Positions 36,737-45,821 of a DNA stretch of 64,000 nucleotides are shown in pieces (position 1 is the stretch's first letter; each line of letters begins with the position of its first letter). Source of the DNA: Igneacidithiobacillus copahuensis (GTDB lineage Bacteria > Pseudomonadota > Gammaproteobacteria > Acidithiobacillales > Acidithiobacillaceae); NCBI RefSeq assembly GCF_018854015.1, contig NZ_JAAXYO010000066.1, positions 22,089 through 86,088 of the forward strand. Direction: 5' to 3'. A program made the translations under genes and the position numbers. Below the pieces are notes generated by a model. The model was not told the DNA's origin and did not search any database. It saw only the letters and a program-made list of their open reading frames with translations.

Positions 36737-37995
36737 GCATTCAGCCCCTCAGTATGCTCTTTGCGAGTGACGATCCGGCCAATCTCGACGCCTATCGCGC
36801 CGTGGGGGGCTACCAAGGGCTCACGCAGGCGCTGCAGATGTCTCCGGCAGATTTGATTGCCCTGGTGGAAAAATCCGGTCTGCGCGGCTGTGGTGGCGCG
36901 GGCTTTCCGACCGGTGTGAAATGGCGCCTGCGCGGCCTCGATGCCCCCGAGCCCCGTTATCTGGTCTGTAACCTGGATGAGACCGAGCCCGGCAGTTTCA
37001 AGGATCGCGCCCTGCTCTTTGGTGCCCCCCAGCAGATTCTCGAAGGCATGCTGATCGCCGCCCATGCCTTGGGGGTGCAGGAGGCGGTCATTTTCATCCG
37101 CGGCGAATATACGGCCGGTGCCGAGGTCTTCGCCCGCGCCCTGGCCGCTGCCGAGGCGGCGAAATTGCTGGACCTGCCCGCCGGCCGGCTGCAACTGGAC
37201 ATCCATCTCTCCCTCGGACGCTACATCTGCGGGGAGGACTCCGCCATCCTCAACGCCATCGAGGGACGCCGCCCTAACCCCCGCAAGAAACCACCCCACA
37301 TCTCCCAGAAAGGACTCTGGCAGCAACCCACCACCGTCAACAATGCCGAATCCTTTGCCCAGTTGCCTGGGATCCTGCGCGAGGGCGTCGAGACCTATCA
37401 GGGCTGGGGGGCCAATGGCGGGGTGGGGACCAAGCTCTACAGCGTCTGTGGGCCAGTGCAGAAGCCGGGGCTCTTTGAGCTACCCATGGGTACGACCCTG
37501 CGCGAGATTCTCTACGAACATGCGGGCGGGCCGCTGCCAGGACGGGAAATTCGCGGCGTACTGCCCGGGGGCGCCTCGACGCCCTTCGTCCAGCCCCAGG
37601 ATTTCGACACCCCGATGCATTTCGATGCCATGGCGAGAATCGGCTCGCGCCTGGGCACCGGTGGTTGTATCGTCCTGGATGATCAACACTGCCCCCTCGA
37701 TTTTCTCGTCGCCACCACCCGCTTCTACGCCCGCGAATCCTGCGGCTTTTGCACCCCCTGCCGCGAAGGCCTGCCCTATCTGCTATGGTTACTGGAGAGG
37801 ATCGAAAGAGGAGAAGGCGAAATGCGCGATCTCGAAAAAATCGAAACTCTGGGCAAGGAGATCGCCCCCAACAGCTTCTGTGCCCTGGCCCCGGGTGCCC
37901 TGATGCCGCTGCTATCGGGGATGGTGATCTTCCGCGACGAGATCGCCACGCATGTGCAAGAAGGGCATTGTCCCTACGCGGTGCGCCATGGCTGA
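36733..37995 (+). CDS. nuoF: NADH-quinone oxidoreductase subunit F
   Basis: NuoF binds NADH and FMN and the [4Fe-4S] cluster N3. The 420-residue protein has the nucleotide/FMN loop RGCGGAGFPTGVKW (family RGRGGAGFPTG), CNLDETEPGSFKDR, YICGEDSAILNAIEGRR and the cluster motif CGFCTPC (Cys337, 340, 343). The arginine-to-cysteine change in the glycine loop is minor. ATGA overlap with nuoE. Confidence 0.97.
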   Translation: MSIQPLSMLFASDDPANLDAYRAVGGYQGLTQALQMSPADLIALVEKSGLRGCGGAGFPTGVKWRLRGLDAPEPRYLVCNLDETEPGSFKDRALLFGAPQQILEGMLIAAHALGVQEAVIFIRGEYTAGAEVFARALAAAEAAKLLDLPAGRLQLDIHLSLGRYICGEDSAILNAIEGRRPNPRKKPPHISQKGLWQQPTTVNNAESFAQLPGILREGVETYQGWGANGGVGTKLYSVCGPVQKPGLFELPMGTTLREILYEHAGGPLPGREIRGVLPGGASTPFVQPQDFDTPMHFDAMARIGSRLGTGGCIVLDDQHCPLDFLVATTRFYARESCGFCTPCREGLPYLLWLLERIERGEGEMRDLEKIETLGKEIAPNSFCALAPGALMPLLSGMVIFRDEIATHVQEGHCPYAVRHG

Positions 37996-40264
37996 GGTCT
38001 TTTACCTGGATGGCGAGGCGATCCCCTTCCGCGCGGGGCAGAATGTCCTGGAGGCCGTCCTCGCACATCGGCAGGAAAGCAGCATCCCCTATTTCTGCTT
38101 TCATCCGGCCATGGGCAGCCTGGGAGCCTGCCGCCAGTGCGGGGTGATGGTCTATCCCCACGACGGCAAGCATCCCCCGCGCCTGACCATGGCCTGCTTG
38201 CTGCCCGCCAGCCGCGATCTGCAACTGGGGCGAGCAGAAGCCAAGGTACAGCACGAACACCAACTGATCAGCGAACTGCTGATGCGCAACCACCCCCATG
38301 ATTGCCCGATCTGTGACGAAGGGGGCCAGTGCCATCTGCAGAACATGACGGTGGCGAGTGGCCATGCCTACCGCGAATACGAACCAGAAAAGCGCCGCTA
38401 CCAGAGCCAGGAGCTGGGTCCCCTGATCCGTCAGGAGATGAATCGCTGCATCACCTGCTATCGCTGCGTGCGTTTCTATCAGGATCTGGCGGGCGGCGAA
38501 GACTTTGGCGTTTTCGGCTCACGCGATCGGGTCTTTTTCGGTCGTCTGGAGGATGGTCCACTGGAAAGCCCCCTCGCCGGCAATCTCGCCGAGGTCTGCC
38601 CCACCGGGGTGTTTACCGACAAGGTCTACCATCAGGACTACCTGCGCCCCTGGGATCTGGAAGAAAGCGCCGGCATCTGCCCACACTGTAGTATCGGCTG
38701 CAATACCCGACCCGGTGCCGCCCGCGGCCGCCTGCGGCGCGTCCGCCAGCGCTCCCATGGCGAAATCAATCCGCACTTTCTCTGTGACCGGGGACGCTAT
38801 GGCTTTCGCTACGTCGCCGCCGAGGATCGGCCGCGGCAGGCCCAGGCCGGGGGGCGCCGCCAGGATGTCGACAGCGTCCTCGACCGACTGGCGGCACGCC
38901 TGGCGGAAGGGCGTAGCGCCTTCCTCGGCTCGCCGCGAGAGGATCTCGACAGCAATCTGGCCCTCTTTGCCCTCGCGCGTGTCCTCGATGCCCCCTTCGC
39001 CGCCTTTTTCGAGCCCTGGGAGGAAGCCAAGGCACGCGAGATCCTGGCCCTGCCACACCCGCCGGCACCGGCCAGGATTTCCGCCTATGCAGAGATTCTC
39101 GTCATCGGCGCGGTGGATCGGGTCGCGCCCACCCTGCCTCTGTTTCTGCGCGCGGCGCACGACCGCGGCGCGGCCATCAGCCTCCTGCGCTGCCTGCCCA
39201 GTCCACTGACGGCGCTGGCTGGCGAGGATCGTCTGTTACCCCCGGCGGATCTGCTCGATGCTGCCTGGGACTGGCTGGGACAACGCCATCATCGGCCTTT
39301 CCTGCTGCTCATCGACAGCGAGTCGGTGGGGCCCGAACTTCTGCACCTGTTGCGCCGGGAAATCGGCACCTGGCCGGATGGCAGTGGCATCCTGCCGGTC
39401 TATCGCCAGGGCAACCTTCCGGGCGCCTCCTTTTACGCCGTCGATGGTCACGCCAGCCGTCTGCGTACTGCCCTTGCCGGGCACGACTATGACCATCTGC
39501 TGGCCCTCGGCCAGGACCCGCAGGAAATGGATGGGCCCTGGTGGCGGAGCCACGGCGACATCGATCTCAGCCTCATCGATCACCGCCGCAGCCTATCCTG
39601 GGACGATGCCTGGCTGACCCTGCCCTGCGCGGCGTTGAGCGAGCGCCCGGGGCTGTACTACAACGGTGAGGGGCGGCTGCAAGCGGCGGCAGTGGCCTAC
39701 ACCCCGGCCCGGGAAGAGCGTCACTGGCGCTCGGAGCTGGGGCCGTTCCCGCTGGCGGCGGGGGGTGCCCTGCGCGAGGAGCTCCTGCCCAGTCCCGTAG
39801 AGCTCTGTCGCGCCCTTGCCGAGCGCCTCGGGCTTTCCGAACGCTGGCAGGAGCGTCTGCGCTTCCATCGTGATTTTCTGCTGCGTTCCGAACCTCGGCC
39901 GGGGGACCCTGGCGTGTTTCTGCCCGCAGAGCTGCGCGCCCGCTTCCGTCTGCACTCGGCGCCCCCACCCCGCGCCACGGACCAGGGCTGGAGCGTTTGC
40001 CGCTTCAGCCATTACAGCGAGGAAGAGCTCGCCAACGGCGCGCGGGAACTGCACAGCCTGGCCCCCGCCAGTGCTGCCTGGATCGCTCCCGGGCAGCAAG
40101 AGGCACGACAGGTGCGACTCCGCGCCGCTGATGGCACGAGCCGAACCCTGCCGCTGCGCGAACTGCCGGACATGGCGGCGAAGGTCCTCGCCATCCCGCG
40201 TGCTGAACTCGTTTTCCTGGGCCTGCGCCCGGGCGACGGCGTCGATCCAGAGTGGCTGGACTGA
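37988..40264 (+). CDS. nuoG: NADH-quinone oxidoreductase subunit G
   Basis: NuoG is the large iron-sulfur subunit of complex I. The 758-residue protein has the [2Fe-2S] ligands Cys37, 48, 51 and 70. The histidine-containing motif HPHDCPICDEGGQC (Cys106, 109, 115) follows, then CITCYRC (154, 157, 160) with AEVCPTG, and CPHCSIGC for the extra N7-type cluster present in many bacteria. The molybdopterin-oxidoreductase-like remainder is divergent and without cofactor motifs. ATG 37988 overlaps nuoF by 8 bases. Confidence 0.96.
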   Translation: MAEVFYLDGEAIPFRAGQNVLEAVLAHRQESSIPYFCFHPAMGSLGACRQCGVMVYPHDGKHPPRLTMACLLPASRDLQLGRAEAKVQHEHQLISELLMRNHPHDCPICDEGGQCHLQNMTVASGHAYREYEPEKRRYQSQELGPLIRQEMNRCITCYRCVRFYQDLAGGEDFGVFGSRDRVFFGRLEDGPLESPLAGNLAEVCPTGVFTDKVYHQDYLRPWDLEESAGICPHCSIGCNTRPGAARGRLRRVRQRSHGEINPHFLCDRGRYGFRYVAAEDRPRQAQAGGRRQDVDSVLDRLAARLAEGRSAFLGSPREDLDSNLALFALARVLDAPFAAFFEPWEEAKAREILALPHPPAPARISAYAEILVIGAVDRVAPTLPLFLRAAHDRGAAISLLRCLPSPLTALAGEDRLLPPADLLDAAWDWLGQRHHRPFLLLIDSESVGPELLHLLRREIGTWPDGSGILPVYRQGNLPGASFYAVDGHASRLRTALAGHDYDHLLALGQDPQEMDGPWWRSHGDIDLSLIDHRRSLSWDDAWLTLPCAALSERPGLYYNGEGRLQAAAVAYTPAREERHWRSELGPFPLAAGGALREELLPSPVELCRALAERLGLSERWQERLRFHRDFLLRSEPRPGDPGVFLPAELRARFRLHSAPPPRATDQGWSVCRFSHYSEEELANGARELHSLAPASAAWIAPGQQEARQVRLRAADGTSRTLPLRELPDMAAKVLAIPRAELVFLGLRPGDGVDPEWLD

Positions 40265-41223
40265 TGCTGTTCTTTGCGCAAATCGTCGCCATGTTCGTCA
40301 CCCTGCTGGTGCTGCTGGGCATTGCTGGCTTTCTCGTCTTTGCCGAACGGCGGGTGTTGGGCCTGCTGCAAAATCGCCTGGGGCCCAACCGCCTGGGTCC
40401 TCTGGGAGTTGGGCAAGCATTGGCCGACGCGCTGAAGCTGCTCTGCAAGGAGGATTTCGTCCCGCCTTTTGCCAGCGGCCTGCTCTATCGCACGGCCCCA
40501 ATTCTGGTCGCCTTCAGTGCCTTGGCGGGCTTTGCCGTGCTTCCCCTGGCCCCGGGCATTTCCTGGGCGGGCGACTGGGAGATCGGTCTTCTGCTCATCC
40601 TGGCCCTCAGCTCCCTGCACGTCTACGGGGTATTTCTTGGGGGATGGTCGTCCAACAACAAGTTTGCCCTCTATGGTGCCATCCGGGCCGTGGCCCAACT
40701 GATCAGCTACGAACTGCCCATGGGCCTTGCCCTGCTCGCCCTGGTCCTGCTGGCCGGCAGTCTCGCCCTGCAGGGGCTCGGTGCGGCGGGTCAACCGGTG
40801 CCGCTGATCGTCTATCAGCCACTGGGCTTTCTGATCTTTTTCATTGCCGGCATTGCCGAGACCCAGCGTCTGCCCTTTGATCTCGCGGAGGCAGAGAGTG
40901 AGCTCGTCGCCGGTTATCACACCGAGTACGGTGGTATGCGCTTCGGCTATTTCTTCCTGGGAGAGTATCTTGGGCTGGTGCTCATCGCCGCCCTGATCAG
41001 CCTGCTCTATCTGGGTGCCTGGAGCGGTCCCTGGTTGCCGGGCTGGTTGTGGATGCTGCTCAAGACCGGCTTCGTCATTGGGATCTTTTTCTGGCTGCGC
41101 GCCAGCCTGCCCCGGCCACGCTACGATCAGTTGCTGCATTGGGGCTGGAACGCCTTGCTGCCGCTGGCCATCCTCAATCTGCTGCTGACGGCCATCGCCG
41201 CCGCCCTGTGGGGGACGCTATGA
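40264..41223 (+). CDS. nuoH: NADH-quinone oxidoreductase subunit H
   Basis: NuoH is the membrane subunit linking the quinone site to the proton-pumping arm. The 319-residue protein has about eight helices and the family motifs ERRVLGLLQNRLGPNRLGP, SNNKFALYGAIRAVAQLISYE and ETQRLPFDLAEAESELVAGY. It starts at 40264, overlapping the nuoG stop as TGATG. Confidence 0.97.
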   Translation: MLFFAQIVAMFVTLLVLLGIAGFLVFAERRVLGLLQNRLGPNRLGPLGVGQALADALKLLCKEDFVPPFASGLLYRTAPILVAFSALAGFAVLPLAPGISWAGDWEIGLLLILALSSLHVYGVFLGGWSSNNKFALYGAIRAVAQLISYELPMGLALLALVLLAGSLALQGLGAAGQPVPLIVYQPLGFLIFFIAGIAETQRLPFDLAEAESELVAGYHTEYGGMRFGYFFLGEYLGLVLIAALISLLYLGAWSGPWLPGWLWMLLKTGFVIGIFFWLRASLPRPRYDQLLHWGWNALLPLAILNLLLTAIAAALWGTL

Positions 41224-41723
41224 GACTGTGGCACGGCCTGCTGGCGAGCTTGTGGACGACCCTGCGACAGCTTCGCCGCCGGGACACCCTGCAATATCCG
41301 GAGCAGCAGCCCAAACTGGGCGAGCGCTGGCGCGGTCGCCCGATCCTGACCCGCGATCCCGATGGCGAGGAACGCTGCGTGGCCTGCGAACTCTGTTCGG
41401 CGGTCTGCCCAACGCACTGCATTGCCCTGGAAGGGGCAGATCGCCCGAATGGTCGCCGCTTTGCGCAGAGCTTTCGCATCAATTTTGCCCGCTGTATCTA
41501 CTGCGGACTCTGTGAGGAGGCCTGTCCGACGGTAGCGATCCAGCTTTCGCCGGAATTCGCCTTTGCCAAGACCGAACGTGGTGATTTCGTCTACCACAAA
41601 GAGGCCCTGCTCATCGACGGCACCGGCAAGCATCCCGAGTACCGCTATTACGACCACGCCGGCGTACGCACCCAAGCCCTCCCAGAGCCGAGAAACTGCG
41701 ATCCGCGGAGCAACCTGCCATGA
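41220..41723 (+). CDS. nuoI: NADH-quinone oxidoreductase subunit I
   Basis: NuoI carries the two [4Fe-4S] clusters N6a and N6b that feed N2. The 167-residue protein has CVACELCSAVCP (Cys53, 56, 59, 63) and CIYCGLCEEACP (Cys92, 95, 98, 102), preceded by a membrane-associated amphipathic N terminus and GRPILTRDPDGEERC as in the family. ATGA overlap with nuoH. Confidence 0.97.
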   Translation: MRLWHGLLASLWTTLRQLRRRDTLQYPEQQPKLGERWRGRPILTRDPDGEERCVACELCSAVCPTHCIALEGADRPNGRRFAQSFRINFARCIYCGLCEEACPTVAIQLSPEFAFAKTERGDFVYHKEALLIDGTGKHPEYRYYDHAGVRTQALPEPRNCDPRSNLP

Positions 41724-42214
41724 TCTTCCTCGGCTTTTTCTTGCTCGTCGTGCTCGCCGCCTTGCTGTTGGGGGTGCTCTTGTTGCGCGACGCCATGTAC
41801 GGGGTAGTCGCCGTTGCCGCCGCCCTGGGCATCCTCGCCATCCTTTTTTATCTGCTCGGTGCGCCCTTTTTGGCGGCGATGGAGATCCTACTCTATCTGG
41901 GCGCCATCCTGGTGCTGTTTCTCTTTACCCTCATGCTCATCGGGCCCGAGGCCCGGGCCGCCGCCGCCCGCCAGAGCTGGCGTAGCGGCTGGCCCCTTGG
42001 CGCCCTGCTGCTGCTGGCCTTCGCCCTGGCGCTGGCGGCCCTGCTCTGGCAACAGCAACCCATCACCACTGCGATCCATGCCTTGGGGCCGGCCCTGCTG
42101 GGGCGTGCCCTCTTCGGTCCCAATCTATGGTGGAGCGAAGCGGTAGCGGTGCTGCTCTTTGTGGTCATTGGCGCAGTACTGGTCTTGCACGCCGGGGAGA
42201 AAGATCATGATTGA
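41720..42214 (+). CDS. nuoJ: NADH-quinone oxidoreductase subunit J
   Basis: NuoJ is a five-helix membrane subunit whose third helix has the pi-bulge that changes during turnover. The 164-residue protein has RDAMYGVVAVAAALGILAIL, PFLAAMEILLYLGAILVLFL and a final helix AVAVLLFVVIGAVLVLHA. ATGA overlap with nuoI. Confidence 0.94.
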   Translation: MIFLGFFLLVVLAALLLGVLLLRDAMYGVVAVAAALGILAILFYLLGAPFLAAMEILLYLGAILVLFLFTLMLIGPEARAAAARQSWRSGWPLGALLLLAFALALAALLWQQQPITTAIHALGPALLGRALFGPNLWWSEAVAVLLFVVIGAVLVLHAGEKDHD

Positions 42215-42521
42215 GATCGCCCTGGCTGCCGCCGCCCTGCTCTTCTTTGTGGGTCTGGCCCTGATCCTGCTGCGTCGCAGCTTGGTTTTCTGGCTACTCG
42301 GGGCAGAACTGCTGTTCAACGCCGCCCTGCTGGTGGCTCTGGCGGGGGGTGCCCGCTGGCACGCCATCAGCGGTCAGGTACTGGCGCTCTTCATCATGGC
42401 CCTGAGCGGCGCCGCCCTGGCACCAAGCCTCGCCTTGCTGCTGCGCGTCCGCCGGGAACTCGGCACCCTCAACGTCGATGGCCTGCGTCTGTTGCGCGAA
42501 CGGGAGAAGCAAGATGACTGA
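42207..42521 (+). CDS. nuoK: NADH-quinone oxidoreductase subunit K
   Basis: NuoK (104 residues) has three helices; helix 2, LVFWLLGAELLFNAALLVAL, has the conserved buried glutamate needed for proton pumping and helix 3 is the following FIMALSGAALAPSLALLL. Family members usually have a second glutamate in helix 3, which is not evident here. It overlaps nuoJ by 8 bases. Confidence 0.93.
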   Translation: MIEIALAAAALLFFVGLALILLRRSLVFWLLGAELLFNAALLVALAGGARWHAISGQVLALFIMALSGAALAPSLALLLRVRRELGTLNVDGLRLLREREKQDD

Positions 42522-44379
42522 ATGGCTCTTTCTCATCCCGGGCTTTCCCCTACTCGGCGCCCTGATCAACGCCCTTTTTGGCGAACGGCTCGGGCCGCGC
42601 TGGTGTGGACGCCTGGCCGCCACCATGCCCTTACTTTCTTCTCTGGTGGTACTCGCTATCTGGCTCGGCCCGGGCGCCGAGCCCGCCCTGCTCGATCGGC
42701 TCTGGACCTGGATGGCGGTGGGCGATTTTCGTGTGGATCTGACCCTGCGGGTGGATGACGTGACCCTGGTGATGATTTCCATCGCCAGTTTCGTCGGTTT
42801 TCTGATTCACCTGTTTTCCCAGCAATATCTGCGCGGCGACTACGGCGAGCGACGCTACTATTTCTATCTCAATCTCTTCGTTGCCGGCATGCTCATCCTG
42901 ACCATGGCGAACAATCTCTTGCTGCTCTATCTGGGCTGGGAGACCGTGGGTCTGTGTTCCTATGCATTGATCTCGCATTGGTACCGCGAACCGGAGAATG
43001 CCTGGGCGGGGCGCAAGGCCTTCGTCGTCACCCGCATTGGTGATACCACACTGCTGCTGGGCATCTTTTTGCTCTTTGCCCAGTACCATACCCTGAGCAT
43101 CAGTACCCTTCTACCTCTGGTCACGGCGCAACCTGCGCCTGCCCTCTTACTGGCGGCGAGCATCCTGATCCTGATCGGCGCCTATGCGAAGTCGGCGCAG
43201 TTCCCTTTCCATATCTGGCTTCCGGATTCCATGGCCGGCCCGAGCACCGTATCCGCGCTGATCCACGCGGCGACCATGGTGACCGCTGGGGTCTACCTTT
43301 GTATCCGTCTGCTGGGGCTCTTTGCTGCCGTCCCCGGCATGCTCGAGGCCATTGCCGTGCTCGGCGCCTGGACGGCATTCTTTGCAGCCTCCTGCGGTCT
43401 GGCACAAGTCGACGTGAAGCGCGTCCTCGCCTATTCCACCATCAGTCAGCTGGGATATATGTTCATGGGGGTGGGCATCGGTGCCCCCAGCCTCGGGCTC
43501 TTTCACCTGCTCGTGCACGCTTGTTTCAAGGCCTTGCTGTTCATGGCCTCCGGCGCCATCATCCTGATCTACGCCGACGATCACGACATCCGCCATATGG
43601 GCGGGCTCAAATACCGCCAGCCCTTCCTGCGCTGGACCTTTCTCGCCGGGGTCTTTGCGCTCGCCGCCGTGCCTCTGATTTCTGCGGCCTTCTACAGCAA
43701 GGACGCGATCATCAACGCCAGCTTCCTGGTAGCGGGCGGTGGCGTTCCTTACGCCCTCGGCCTGAGCGGCGCGGTATTGACGGCGGGTTACGCCTTCCGT
43801 CTGTATTTTCTGGTCTTCGAGGGCAAGCCCTCGGAACTGGAAGGGCCGTATCAGATGGGCTGGGGGATGAAGATCCCCCTGGCCCTCCTGGCGGCGGCAA
43901 GCATTGGCATTGGCTGGTTGCAGTTTCCGCCCGGCTGGCCTGGACCGCACCTCTGGGTGCACTGGCTGGCCCCCGAGCTGGGACTCCCGCCGCGCCCAAT
44001 CGGGCTGGAGGGAGGCTTGTTGACCCTGGTGGGGGCATTGGCCACCTTTTTGGGTATCGCACTCGGTTACTGGGCAGCACGGCGCGAGCGTGCCGGCCGC
44101 GGTCTCAGTCGCTGGCGGTTTCTGGCCAGCGGCTGGTGGATCGACGGCACGATCCTGCGCCTTTTCCCTGCCCCTTTCTACGCCCTGGGCAGACTCCTGC
44201 GAGGTGGCGTCGAGAACCTGGGCGTGCAGGGACTGGCCCAGGGAGGGCTGCGCGACGGCCTGCGCCTGTCGGCCTATGCCCTGGCTCGCGGCGAAAATGG
44301 GCTGGCAAGCCGGTATGCCGTGAGCATGATTGCCGGGCTTCTGCTCCTCCTGCTGCTGATCTGGAGCTGGCCCCTATGA
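42514..44379 (+). CDS. nuoL: NADH-quinone oxidoreductase subunit L
   Basis: NuoL is the distal antiporter-like proton channel with the long lateral helix. The 621-residue protein has NNLLLLYLGWETVGLCSYALI (conserved Glu), AKSAQFPFHIWLPDSMAGPT (conserved Lys), SALIHAATMVTAGVYL and HLLVHACFKALLFMASGA. The C-terminal part, GGVENLGVQGLAQGG and later, belongs to the lateral helix. It overlaps nuoK by 8 bases. Confidence 0.97.
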   Translation: MTEWLFLIPGFPLLGALINALFGERLGPRWCGRLAATMPLLSSLVVLAIWLGPGAEPALLDRLWTWMAVGDFRVDLTLRVDDVTLVMISIASFVGFLIHLFSQQYLRGDYGERRYYFYLNLFVAGMLILTMANNLLLLYLGWETVGLCSYALISHWYREPENAWAGRKAFVVTRIGDTTLLLGIFLLFAQYHTLSISTLLPLVTAQPAPALLLAASILILIGAYAKSAQFPFHIWLPDSMAGPSTVSALIHAATMVTAGVYLCIRLLGLFAAVPGMLEAIAVLGAWTAFFAASCGLAQVDVKRVLAYSTISQLGYMFMGVGIGAPSLGLFHLLVHACFKALLFMASGAIILIYADDHDIRHMGGLKYRQPFLRWTFLAGVFALAAVPLISAAFYSKDAIINASFLVAGGGVPYALGLSGAVLTAGYAFRLYFLVFEGKPSELEGPYQMGWGMKIPLALLAAASIGIGWLQFPPGWPGPHLWVHWLAPELGLPPRPIGLEGGLLTLVGALATFLGIALGYWAARRERAGRGLSRWRFLASGWWIDGTILRLFPAPFYALGRLLRGGVENLGVQGLAQGGLRDGLRLSAYALARGENGLASRYAVSMIAGLLLLLLLIWSWPL

Positions 44380-45821
44380 TCGTCTCGCTGCTGGTCTTGC
44401 TACCTTGGGGCATCGCCCTGTGGCTGAGCCTGGCGCAGCGCTCGGCCGTTGCCCTGACGATTGCGGGCGCGCTGGCGGAGATCCTGCTCTGCATTCCCCT
44501 GCTGGCGGGCGATCCTTCCGCCGTGGTGGCCATTCATCTTCCCCTCCTCGGTGCCCTGTGGCAGCTGCAGGCCAATCCCCTGGCGGATCTTTTTGCCCTG
44601 ACGACTGCCCTGCTCCTGCCCGTCGCCCTAGCCGTGCAGTGGCGCCATGACGAGTATTTGCATCTGGCACGGATTCTGGCGGTACTGCAGGGCGCCCTGA
44701 TGGGCACCTTTTTTGCCAACAACTTCCTCGGCTTCTACATCTTTTACGAGATCGTCGCCCTAGCGGCGGCTTGGTTGATCCTGCGCAGCGGCAAAAAAGA
44801 CCGACGCGCCGCCCTGAGCTTTCTCCTGTATACGGTAACCGCCTCGCTGTTTCTGCTGCTGGCAGTCCTGCCCATTTACCTCAATCGTGGCAACAGCACC
44901 GGTATCTATGATTTTTCCTGGATCCAGTTGAGTGGGAGTGACCTCTCCGGACAGATCCAACTGCTGCTCTTTCTGGGGATGCTGGCGGGGCTCGGGGTCA
45001 AGCTCCCTCTTTTTCCTCTGCACGGCTGGGCACGCGGAGCTTATGTGCAAAGCGCTCCCGCTGCCGCCCTCTTTCTTTCCGGGGCGACGGTGCTGGCGGG
45101 CGTCTATGGGCTGGTGCACTGGGCCGTGCCCCTGCTGCCCCAGGGGGCGCTACTCTTCAGTCCCGCCGGCATCATCCTGGCAGCCATCGGCACCCTCTAC
45201 GGCGCCTTCCTCGCCCTCAGCACCAGCGAGCTGCGCGAGACCGTTGCCTATAGCAGTGTCAGCCACATGAACCTCGTTGCCCTCGGGATCTTCGCCCTAC
45301 AGGAGCAAGCGTGGAGCGGCGCGCTCTTTCTCAGCATCGCCCATGCCGTCCTCGCCGCCGGACTCTTTACCGTGCTGGCCGTACTCGAGGCGCGGGGCCT
45401 TGGCAGCAACTGGGAGGGTCTGGGTGGACTGTTCCGGCGCATGCCACGCTTCGGTGCCTGGACCCTGCTGTTTTTCCTGATGGCCCTGGGCCTGCCCGGG
45501 TTGGGGAACTTTCCTGGTGAGTTCCTGACCCTGCTCGGCAGTTTCCGCGTCCTGCCGCTTTGGGCGGGCATCGCCACCCTGGGCATGATCGTCAACCTGG
45601 TGGTCTTCCTACGCGCCTATGAACGCAGCATGCTCGGGCAGATCAATCCGCGACTGCCGGCGCAGATCGCCGACCTCGCCCAGCGGGAATGGTGGATTTT
45701 TTTGCTTCTGGGCGCGGCAAGCCTCTATTTGGGTCTGGGGAGCCAAACCCTGCTCAGCGATTTTGCCCAGCTCCTGCCGGTACACAGCCCATTGCTGATC
45801 GGGGGTGCGCATGGTCATTAG
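44376..45821 (+). CDS. nuoM: NADH-quinone oxidoreductase subunit M
   Basis: NuoM is the middle antiporter-like subunit. From ATG 44376 it has 481 residues and about 14 helices. FLGFYIFYEIVALAAAWLIL carries the conserved glutamate and GLGVKLPLFPLHGWARGAYV the lysine. The usual WLPDAHTEAP segment is altered to WARGAYVQSAP, a divergent form. AYSSVSHMNLVALGIFA matches the family. ATGA overlap with nuoL. Confidence 0.95.
   Translation: MIVSLLVLLPWGIALWLSLAQRSAVALTIAGALAEILLCIPLLAGDPSAVVAIHLPLLGALWQLQANPLADLFALTTALLLPVALAVQWRHDEYLHLARILAVLQGALMGTFFANNFLGFYIFYEIVALAAAWLILRSGKKDRRAALSFLLYTVTASLFLLLAVLPIYLNRGNSTGIYDFSWIQLSGSDLSGQIQLLLFLGMLAGLGVKLPLFPLHGWARGAYVQSAPAAALFLSGATVLAGVYGLVHWAVPLLPQGALLFSPAGIILAAIGTLYGAFLALSTSELRETVAYSSVSHMNLVALGIFALQEQAWSGALFLSIAHAVLAAGLFTVLAVLEARGLGSNWEGLGGLFRRMPRFGAWTLLFFLMALGLPGLGNFPGEFLTLLGSFRVLPLWAGIATLGMIVNLVVFLRAYERSMLGQINPRLPAQIADLAQREWWIFLLLGAASLYLGLGSQTLLSDFAQLLPVHSPLLIGGAHGH

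Noticed and set aside
43299..44375. Apparent 359-residue N-terminal extension of nuoM
   Set aside because: It is nuoL read in another frame; the true nuoM start is the ATG that overlaps the nuoL stop.
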